Assembly: GCA_041920215.1 (NCBI GenBank)
Contig: JAYRSJ010000009.1
Coordinates: 1 to 64,000 of the forward strand
Direction of reading: 5' to 3'
Length of the DNA stretch: 64,000 nt
Origin: JAYRSJ01 sp041920215
GTDB taxonomy: Bacteria > Pseudomonadota > Gammaproteobacteria > Burkholderiales > Burkholderiaceae_C
In this document: positions 55,230-61,892 of the stretch, piece after piece
Layout: every line of letters starts with the position of its first letter
How positions within the stretch are numbered: the first letter of the stretch is position 1
Notes under the pieces: model-generated
Databases searched by the model: none
The model's input: only the letters and a program-made list of their open reading frames with translations
What the model was told of the DNA's origin: nothing
Made by a program: the position numbers and the translations under genes

Positions 55230-56695
55230 TGAACCAGCGGACTTTGAACGGACGCTCTTTCCAAACTGGATTTGCGCTGCTCGGCCTGTCGCTGGCCCTG
55301 GGTGGCTGCGCCAGCCTGGTGCCGCCGCATCAGCGTGCCGAGCCGCCGCTGCGCCAGAGCTTCTCGCTGACCGCTGCACCGGCCGCCGCCGCGACCCCCG
55401 CCGGGGAGCGCGAGTGGGCGCAGGCGGGCGCGCAGGAGTGGGCCGGCTTCTTCCAGGACGAGCGCCTGCGCCGGGTGGTGGAGTTGGCGCTGAGCCAGAA
55501 CCGCAGCCTGCGCGCCAGCGCGGCAGCGGTGGAGCGGGTACGGGCCCAGTACCGCATCAGCCGGGCCGACAGCGTGCCCGATCTGGACGCCAGCGCCAGC
55601 GCCAGCCGCCAGCGCAGCCTGGGAGTCGAGAGCAGCAGCTACAGCCTGAGCCTGGGCCTGGCCCGCTACGAGATCGATCTGTTCGACCGCCTGGGCAGCC
55701 TGCAGGGCGCGGCGCTGGCCCGCTATCTGGCCCAGCAGGAGACCCAGGCCGCCGCGCGCCTGAGCCTGGTGGCCGAGGTGAGCAATGCCTGGCTCGCCCT
55801 GGCCACCGAGCAGCAGCGCCTGCGTCTGGCCCAGCGCCTGCACGACAGCCAGCAGCGCAGTCTGCAGCTCAGCGAGCGCCAGCACCAGCTGGGCGCCGCC
55901 TCGGGCCTGCAGCTGGCCCGCGCCCAGACTGCCTACGAGGCGGCCCGTGGCGAGCTGGCGCGCAGCCGCGCCGCGCTGCTGCAGGCACGCCTGGCGCTGG
56001 AGCTGCTGGCCGGCCAGCCGCTGGCCGATGAGCTGCTGCCCGCGGCCGAGGAGGCGAGCGCGGAGACGGCCTTCACCGCACTGCCGCAGCTGCCCGCCGA
56101 GCTGCCCGCCAGCGTGCTGCTGCAGCGCCCCGATCTGCGCGCCGCCGAGCAGCAGCTGCGGGCGGCCGCCTTTGATGTGGGCGCGGCCCGCGCGGCCCGC
56201 TTTCCGCGCCTGAGCCTCACCGCCAGCGCCGGCAGCCGCAACCCCGAGCTCGACGGGCTGCTGCGCAGCGGCAGCGGCTTCTGGAGCCTGCTGCCGCAGC
56301 TCGATCTGCCGCTGCTGGACGGCGGCGCCCGCCAGGCCCAGGTCGAGCTCAGCGAGGCCGGCCGCCGCCAGGCCCTGGCCAGCTATGAAGCGGCGCTGCA
56401 GGCCGCCTTCCGCGAGGTGGCCGATGCGCTGGCGCTGCGCGACAGTCTGGCCGAGCGCCTGGCCGCCCAGCTGGCCCAGGTGACGGCCGCCCGCCGCAGC
56501 CTGCAGCTGGCCGAGAGCAGCTACCGGCTGGGCGCCTCCAGCCAGCTGGAGCTGCTGGATGCCGAGCGCCAGCTGGCCGGCGCCGAGCAGGCCCTGCTGA
56601 CGCTGCGCCAGACCGAGCAGAGCAATCGGGTGAACCTGCTGCGTGCGCTCGGCGGGCGCTGGACCCCGACCCCGGCCGGCGCCGCCCCGGGCTGA
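55229..56695 (+). CDS. Outer-membrane efflux lipoprotein (NodT/OprM family)
   Basis: 488 residues, trimeric outer-membrane channel subunit of the tripartite pump. Lipobox LALGGCASL (Cys about 27). The NodT-type core begins WAGFFQDERLRRVVELALSQNRSL (in part) and shows the two internally repeated OEP halves rich in Ala, Leu and Gln; the end of the second half contains YRLGASSQLELLDAERQLA in part. Starts at ATG 55229 overlapping the transporter stop, so all three pump genes are translationally linked. Confidence 0.94.
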   Translation: MNQRTLNGRSFQTGFALLGLSLALGGCASLVPPHQRAEPPLRQSFSLTAAPAAAATPAGEREWAQAGAQEWAGFFQDERLRRVVELALSQNRSLRASAAAVERVRAQYRISRADSVPDLDASASASRQRSLGVESSSYSLSLGLARYEIDLFDRLGSLQGAALARYLAQQETQAAARLSLVAEVSNAWLALATEQQRLRLAQRLHDSQQRSLQLSERQHQLGAASGLQLARAQTAYEAARGELARSRAALLQARLALELLAGQPLADELLPAAEEASAETAFTALPQLPAELPASVLLQRPDLRAAEQQLRAAAFDVGAARAARFPRLSLTASAGSRNPELDGLLRSGSGFWSLLPQLDLPLLDGGARQAQVELSEAGRRQALASYEAALQAAFREVADALALRDSLAERLAAQLAQVTAARRSLQLAESSYRLGASSQLELLDAERQLAGAEQALLTLRQTEQSNRVNLLRALGGRWTPTPAGAAPG

Positions 56696-56826
56696 AGCCG
56701 GCCCTGCATTAAACTGCCGCGTCCGATCGCGTCGGCCCCGGGGTCGGCGCGTGCCGGCAGAGGGGTTTGTTTTTTCTTTCGCCCTTCCCTGCCACCCAAG
56801 ATCCCCAAGCAAGAGCGGAGCCCGCC

Positions 56827-57375
56827 ATGGCCAGCGTCAACAAAGTCATCATCATCGGCAATCTGGGGCGCGACCCGGAAGTGCGTTACACCCCCAGCGG
56901 CGCCGCGGTCTGCAATGTCTCGGTGGCCACCACCCGCAACTGGAAGAGCCGCGAAGGCGGCGAGCGCCAGGAGGAGACCGAGTGGCACCGCGTGGTCTTC
57001 TACGACCGCCTGGCCGAGATCGCCGGCGAGTACCTGAAGAAGGGCCGCCCGGTCTATGTCGAGGGCCGACTGAAGACCCGCAAGTGGACCGACAAGGAAG
57101 GCAAGGAGCAGTACACCACCGAAATCATCGCCGAGCAGATGCAGCTGCTCGGCAGCCGTGACGGCGGCGGCGGTGGCGACGATATGGGTGGTGGCGGTGG
57201 CGGCGGCTACAGCCGCGGTCGCACCGGTGGTGGCGGCGGTGGTGGTGGTGACGACTACGGCGATGCCGCCCCGGCCCCGCGCGCCCCGGCCGCCCGCCCC
57301 GCCGCAGCCCGCCCGGCACCCGCGCCCAAGCCGGCGACCGGCTTCGACGATATGGATGACGATATTCCGTTCTAG
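56827..57375 (+). CDS. ssb: Single-stranded DNA-binding protein
   Basis: 182 residues. N-terminal OB fold (1-110; MASVNKVIIIGNLGRDPEVRY in part, VATTRNWKS, GRPVYVEGRLKTRKW), a glycine-rich then proline/alanine-rich linker, and the C-terminal acidic tip DDDIPF that binds replication and repair partners. The long Gly run is typical of betaproteobacterial SSB. ATG at 56827 is the standard start. Followed by a strong terminator, after which base composition changes sharply. Confidence 0.97.
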   Translation: MASVNKVIIIGNLGRDPEVRYTPSGAAVCNVSVATTRNWKSREGGERQEETEWHRVVFYDRLAEIAGEYLKKGRPVYVEGRLKTRKWTDKEGKEQYTTEIIAEQMQLLGSRDGGGGGDDMGGGGGGGYSRGRTGGGGGGGGDDYGDAAPAPRAPAARPAAARPAPAPKPATGFDDMDDDIPF

Positions 57376-57391
57376 AATTGGACTTAGTAAC

Positions 57392-57446
57392 TTTGTAAAC
57401 AAAGGCCTGCAGCTCGCCGCTGTGGGCCTTTTTTCTCGTTTACAAA
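57392..57446. repeat. Long interrupted inverted repeat enclosing the ssb terminator
   Basis: TTTGTAAAC (57392-57400) and its exact reverse complement GTTTACAAA (57438-57446) flank the ssb terminator hairpin. The arms are unusually AT-rich for this genome and contain the octamer GTAAACAA seen several more times around the island. Confidence 0.6.
57401..57437 (+). terminator. Rho-independent terminator of ssb
   Basis: AAAGGCC pairs with GGCCTTT, with further inner pairing of GCAGC with GCTGT (one wobble), followed by TTTTTTCTC. It is 25 bases after the ssb stop codon. Confidence 0.88.
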
Positions 57447-57515
57447 ATTTTCTTGATGCTGTTAAGCTTTACCTTGCTGTTCACCTTCTAAAAGAGTAAA
57501 CAAATTATTCCGTAT

Positions 57516-57734
57516 GTGATTCAGCAAGTCGTTTTATCGTCAGGGGAGCGGCTGCCCTTCCTGTGCTCTCGCGCCACTGGTCTTCCGCTGCTTGAGCCTA
57601 CGGTTTACAACGCGCACTCGCGCGGGCTAAGCCACGACGTTTTAGATTGGCCGTTGTCTCCCGTGGATCGCGATCAGACAACGCAAGGCGTGAAGACTGC
57701 AGGCAGATCTAAGAAACTGCTATCTTCCAGCTAG
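57516..57734 (+). pseudogene. N-terminal remnant resembling a tyrosine-recombinase (integrase) gene
   Basis: The 72-residue frame reads SSGERLPFLCSRATGLPLLE and EPTVYNAHSRG early on, a pattern like the N-terminus of island-type site-specific integrases (GERLP, TGLPL, PTLY). After about 40 residues similarity stops and the rest (SPVDRDQTTQGVKTAGRSKK) is not integrase-like. There is no catalytic domain, so this is at most a decayed fragment. It marks the left side of the AT-richer block. The identification is tentative. Confidence 0.35.
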
Positions 57735-57763
57735 TAGATTCAAGGTAGCTTAGGTCTTATTGC

Positions 57764-58933
57764 ATGTTGAAATCTTTCTCGATTGAAAACTATCGATCCT
57801 TCGCTCGACGACAGAAAATCGAGTTGCGGCCGCTAACTTTGTTCTTTGGATGGAACAGCGGCGGTAAGAGCGCGTTGCTCCGATTTCTGCCGCTGATTTC
57901 CGAGTCCGTTCACGTCGGCGGTCCACCGATTTGGCTTGGTGGCACGGTAGGACGGCGCGCGACTTGGCCCGGGCTCGTGTGTAAGGCCAGCGGCCGCAGC
58001 GGGTTGAGCTTTGGCCTTGATTGGGAAGGTGCGCACCACCTCGCCAGCGAGTGGAAAATTGCAGGCGACTCAGAAGGCTCGTATCAAGAAATTGAGTCCG
58101 TAGACCTTGATGGTGTCGCACAGGATCGGGGCGTTTGCAATTGGGCCGGGTTGTTGCCTGAAGGTCGACTTGATAAGCCGCTGTCGAACGAGTTGCAAGA
58201 GTTGCGGCTGAATTTGCTCGGCTTGCGGGACGAGGTTCAATGGATTAATGGTGTTCGTACCCGCCCAGCACGAGTAGTGACATACGGCGGTGGAGCATCT
58301 GACGCGCTAAGCCCGGATGGCTCAGACGCCGTTGATCACTTGATTGCAGCTCAGTTGCGTAGTACCGCTGACCCCTTGCTTGAGGCCACTCGCGCATTCT
58401 TTGCTGCGATGGGTGAGCAACTTGTTCTTGACAACCCGATGGAGGGCGCGTGGCGCGTTCTCCTTCATCCGCCCGGCGCTCCACAAGCCAGGGTGGAACT
58501 TTGCGATACCGGTGAAGGTTACTCACAGGTTTTGCCAGTACTAGTAGCGTTAGCACGGGCTCAGACTGGTGGCCCTCGGCTAGTTTGCCTAGAGCAACCG
58601 GAGCTACACCTTCATACCCGAGCACAAGCAGAACTTGCAAAGCAACTCGTCGCTACCGCAAAAAGCGCAAGTCAGCCGCGCTTGATGGTGGAAACGCATT
58701 CGGAAGTTTTGCTGACCAGCATTCAGCTCGCCATCGCAAAAGGGGACTTGAGTCCGGAATTGGTGACGGTCTACTGGATTGAAGCGCGATCCGACGGAAC
58801 GAGTGACGCTGTGCCAGTCGAATTTGATGCGCAAGGACGCCCAAACAGTTCTGCGCTCTCGAGTGCATTTGGAGAGGCCGTTCGACTTGGACAGGACTTG
58901 CTTACCAAGCAATTGAACATAGCAAAAGAATGA
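57764..58933 (+). CDS. DUF3696-type AAA/ABC-class ATPase (first gene of a putative defence operon)
   Basis: 389 residues. N-terminal MLKSFSIENYRSF and Walker A GWNSGGKS (29-36) are typical of the SMC/OLD-like AAA_15/AAA_21 ATPases. The signature region is DTGEGYSQVLPVLVALA (about 248-264), the pattern of the DUF3696 family. Walker B follows as LVCLEQPELHLH (about 273-284), and a switch histidine in VETHSEVLL (about 309-317). In defence systems such ATPases act as sensors controlling a partner nuclease. The stop overlaps the start of the next gene (ATGA). Codons like TTG, GAA, TTT and CGT are far more frequent than in the flanking genes, suggesting acquisition by transfer. Confidence 0.85.
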   Translation: MLKSFSIENYRSFARRQKIELRPLTLFFGWNSGGKSALLRFLPLISESVHVGGPPIWLGGTVGRRATWPGLVCKASGRSGLSFGLDWEGAHHLASEWKIAGDSEGSYQEIESVDLDGVAQDRGVCNWAGLLPEGRLDKPLSNELQELRLNLLGLRDEVQWINGVRTRPARVVTYGGGASDALSPDGSDAVDHLIAAQLRSTADPLLEATRAFFAAMGEQLVLDNPMEGAWRVLLHPPGAPQARVELCDTGEGYSQVLPVLVALARAQTGGPRLVCLEQPELHLHTRAQAELAKQLVATAKSASQPRLMVETHSEVLLTSIQLAIAKGDLSPELVTVYWIEARSDGTSDAVPVEFDAQGRPNSSALSSAFGEAVRLGQDLLTKQLNIAKE

Positions 58934-59937
58934 GGGTCATCATCGACAAGGAGGTTGTCGATGCGGCAGCAAACGCGCAGTGCGTTATGAAGCTGCATCG
59001 GCTGCTTGGCTTCGCTGTTGAAGGTCGGCACGTAGTTATTGCAAATCCTATAGACGGGTTTGCAGACTGGCTTTCGGGCTTAGATCAAGCTACCAGAGAT
59101 GCCTATCAAAGCGGCTTGGAGTTATCGGCAAGATCCGCCTCGGCGCTTGACGCAGGCCACGCAACTGTTCGTATTTGTTCGCAGCAAACAGGCGTTTGGG
59201 ATAATCCGATATCCACGCTAAGTTTGGATGACGCCGTGTCTCTTTTGGATCACCCCCTAGGTATCCTGGTTGAGAATGCAGCGAACGACTGGCATTTCTT
59301 GCGCCGCATGATGCGCGCGTCAGAGCGTCAGCGACTCCAATACGCTGTTTCTCGGCGCTGGGTCGAAGTACTGCATGGCGGCGGTGCGGATTTAGTGCCT
59401 AGGCTGCATGATCGGGCAAGCACTCCGGCCGGCGCCTTGCGAACATTCGTATTGTTTGACAGCGACCGCAGGCATCCAGATGAACTGGATTCAGGATGGG
59501 CACCGACAGCTCCAGAGGCGTGTCAGGGATTTCTCAATGAGGCCGCTGCGAAGGCGAGGGTTGCCGATCGATATTGGCGTCTTAACAGAAGGTCTATTGA
59601 GTCCTATCTGCCCCGAGCCGAGTTGGAGATCAAGGTAGGTAATACACAGGGTATACCAGCCAGTGCAGTAGACGCGTTTTTTCGAATGCAGCCGGAAGCA
59701 CGTTGGTTCTTTAATATGAAAAAGGGACTGCATGGCGACCGACACGTGGAGAATGCGCATCGCTCCAAAAGCTTGTACGCCAGCTTGACACCGGCTGACA
59801 GAGCTGCCCTACATACAGGTTTCGGCCGAAACGCCGCCGATCAATTTGAAGAGTCCACAGCTGTTGATTTCAATTGGGACAACGACGCCGTGCAAGAAGC
59901 AGCAGGCGCAATCCCGAGAATTATGCGACTGCTGTGA
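58930..59937 (+). CDS. Uncharacterised protein with TOPRIM-like acidic motifs (second gene of the putative defence operon)
   Basis: 335 residues; no family recognised with certainty. Three segments follow the order expected of a TOPRIM nuclease such as OLD or AriB/DUF4435 proteins: ILVENAANDWHFL (Glu about 115, Asp about 120), VEVLHGGGADLV (146-155), and TFVLFDSDRR with the DxD pair (Asp 177 and 179), then RRSIESYLP (220-228), like the conserved R..E.Y/NYL element of that group. It starts within the stop of the ATPase gene and is followed 12 bases later by the DUF262 gene. The likely role is the effector released or activated by the ATPase; this is inference from motif order and position. Confidence 0.7.
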   Translation: MRVIIDKEVVDAAANAQCVMKLHRLLGFAVEGRHVVIANPIDGFADWLSGLDQATRDAYQSGLELSARSASALDAGHATVRICSQQTGVWDNPISTLSLDDAVSLLDHPLGILVENAANDWHFLRRMMRASERQRLQYAVSRRWVEVLHGGGADLVPRLHDRASTPAGALRTFVLFDSDRRHPDELDSGWAPTAPEACQGFLNEAAAKARVADRYWRLNRRSIESYLPRAELEIKVGNTQGIPASAVDAFFRMQPEARWFFNMKKGLHGDRHVENAHRSKSLYASLTPADRAALHTGFGRNAADQFEESTAVDFNWDNDAVQEAAGAIPRIMRLL

Positions 59938-59949
59938 AGCGAGGATTGC

Positions 59950-61590
59950 ATGGCTGAAGGACTAACCGCGCTTGCTTCTGAGAATTTGAATCCAAGCTTG
60001 CGGAGCTTATTGGAAGACGTTCAAAAAGGGCACGTTCGCGTCCCCCGCTTCCAGCGTCCGTTTGTCTGGTCGGATTCTCAACGCCTGGAGTTGTTGAGAT
60101 CAATTCGAGACAATATGCCCATCGGCAGTTTGCTGGTGTGGCGGACAGTGAAATTTAAACTGGCGTCGTTTTCGAACGTTGGCCCGCACCTAATTCCACC
60201 AATACTGGAACAAGCTCCTGCGACAGGGTGGCAATATCTTCTGGACGGGCATCAACGAGTATCAACGCTGCTCGGTCTACTTTTGCCTCCGGTCGGCGAA
60301 AGTGCATCCACTGCTTCCGATGGGGACGCGATCGATTGGGACATTCAATACGATCTCTTTGATCAAGAATTTGTGTTCCGAAATAAGTCGGAGAAGGCCA
60401 AGCATAGACACCCACTTCTCCCGCTTTCTACGCTGCTGGATGGGCGCCTAGTAAATAAGCACATGCGCGATCTTCGCCGAAGGGGATCATCTGAAGGCTG
60501 GGCCGAGCAGCAGATGGATATCTGGGAAGAGCGAGCCGATCAACTTTCTTACAGATTTCAGCAATGCCGCGTTCCCATTGTTGTGATGGTCTCGGACGAT
60601 TTGGAGCTTGCAGCCCGCACATTCCAGCGAATAAATAGCCTGGGTACGCCGATGGGTGAGGCACACCTGGTGGCCGCTCTAACATGGCGAGACGATTTCG
60701 ACCTTCGGGATGAAATAGACCGCTTGAGATTAACTTTCCCCGTCGGTTGGCGATCAGCCGATGAAGGCCTAATTTTGCAGGTCTGCAAAGGCATTTCCCG
60801 ACTTGACATTACAAAAACAGGGCAAACTGAACTAGTTAAGATCCTCAAAGAAGACCATTTGATATTGGATAGAGCAGGCGCCGCCCTTCGGGATGTGCTT
60901 GAATGGTTGTCTGCAAGCGCAGGGGTTGTTAGGGAGGAACTACTTCCTTATGCGCTGCAGGCCGTCATATTGGCGACGGAACGAGAGCGACTTGGGAACC
61001 GTGGCTTGTTTGAGTCGCAGTTCTCTGCTTGGTTTTGGCGTACAAGCTGGTCGGAAGTCTTTGCGACTGCCGCATATCGCGAAGTCCGCGAAGAGCAGCA
61101 AGCGATTGAAAGCCTAGTCGATTTCAATCTAGACGAATCATGGCGCCGCGACCAAAATATCCCGGATAGATTTGATTTCCGATCTGCTCGTGTGCGACTA
61201 TTCACTCTTAGATTGTCAATGCTAAGAGAGCTGTACGACGCGACCGGCCAAACAGTGGACGGCAGACAGCTTCTTCAAGAGTATGGGCGTAACGCGTTAG
61301 TTCGACTTTTCCAAATTCCACGGGGCGCTACGACAGAGCTTAAAACTCTCATGCAAGGCCCGGGCAATAGATTCTTTATTAAACCAGGTTCAGATAAGGT
61401 GTTTCGTGATCGGCTGATCAATGGCCCCGATTTCACCGATGAAGCGCTTGCATCACACTTCGTCGACGCTGAGGGTCTGCAGGCGCTACGAAGTGGCCAT
61501 TGGGTCCAATTCTTCCAGCGGCGCCGCACCGCAATGGAGGCGTGGGATCTGGCCCAATGGGATCACAGTCGACAACGAAGCCTGGGGTAG
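59950..61590 (+). CDS. DUF262 (GmrS-like) protein (third gene of the putative defence operon)
   Basis: 546 residues. The N-terminal DUF262 domain is clear: VPRFQRPFVWSDSQRLELLRS (in part; 31-50), the nucleotide/active-site loop YLLDGHQRVSTLLGL (96-110, the family consensus being DGQQR), and ARTFQRINSLGTPM later. DUF262 occurs in GmrSD, BrxU and SspE nucleases, usually followed by a DUF1524 HNH domain. Here the C-terminal half (about 330-546) has no HNH histidine motif but ends in a helical segment (ASHFVDAEGLQALRSGHW in part). GCGAGG precedes the start. Probably part of the same system as the two genes before it. Codon use is that of the island, not of the host. Confidence 0.82.
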   Translation: MAEGLTALASENLNPSLRSLLEDVQKGHVRVPRFQRPFVWSDSQRLELLRSIRDNMPIGSLLVWRTVKFKLASFSNVGPHLIPPILEQAPATGWQYLLDGHQRVSTLLGLLLPPVGESASTASDGDAIDWDIQYDLFDQEFVFRNKSEKAKHRHPLLPLSTLLDGRLVNKHMRDLRRRGSSEGWAEQQMDIWEERADQLSYRFQQCRVPIVVMVSDDLELAARTFQRINSLGTPMGEAHLVAALTWRDDFDLRDEIDRLRLTFPVGWRSADEGLILQVCKGISRLDITKTGQTELVKILKEDHLILDRAGAALRDVLEWLSASAGVVREELLPYALQAVILATERERLGNRGLFESQFSAWFWRTSWSEVFATAAYREVREEQQAIESLVDFNLDESWRRDQNIPDRFDFRSARVRLFTLRLSMLRELYDATGQTVDGRQLLQEYGRNALVRLFQIPRGATTELKTLMQGPGNRFFIKPGSDKVFRDRLINGPDFTDEALASHFVDAEGLQALRSGHWVQFFQRRRTAMEAWDLAQWDHSRQRSLG

Positions 61591-61749
61591 CGTTAGCTTG
61601 AAAAGATCAAGGTTCATCCGATCAGTAGGGGGACCTGGGGTCGTGCGGACGCTCGAGAAACGTAAACAAGCTCCGAGAGAATGCCATCTTTGTTGACATC
61701 GCGACTCCCTTTGAACGAGGCTACAGCTTGAGTTTCCTGGGGTTGGCGC

Positions 61750-61763
61750 GGATGTTTACATCC
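61750..61763. repeat. Palindrome with GTTTACA core
   Basis: GGATGT and ACATCC are exact reverse complements around TT. The core GTTTACA is shared with the octamers on both flanks of the island. Confidence 0.5.
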
Positions 61764-61821
61764 GAAAGGTATTCATAATCTTTTTGACCTGGTCGCCAGC
61801 CGGTCCTTCAGTCCGGACTCG

Positions 61822-61856
61822 AAAGCCCGCACAGCCTCGCTGTGGCGGGCTTTTTC
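61822..61856 (+). terminator. Rho-independent terminator right of the island
   Basis: AAAGCCCGC-ACAGC pairs with GCTGTGGCGGGCTTT (one bulged base), then TTCG. The T-run reads on the plus strand, fitting termination of the three-gene operon, and it also sits just after the acoR-like gene on the minus strand. Confidence 0.8.
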
Positions 61857-61892
61857 GTTGCAGAAACCGGGTGGTGAGTAAGCCGGGACGCC

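Larger units (their letters stand above)
61591..61892. other. Noncoding right flank of the AT-richer island
   Basis: No gene is seen in these 302 bases. They contain a GTAAACAA copy at 61662-61669, the palindrome GGATGTTTACATCC at 61750-61763 and a terminator at 61822-61853. Base composition returns to the GC-rich background only close to 61860. Confidence 0.55.

Noticed and set aside
59950..61590. HNH (DUF1524) nuclease domain in the DUF262 protein
   Set aside because: DUF262 proteins often carry it, but no His-containing DUF1524 motif was seen in the C-terminal half of this one.
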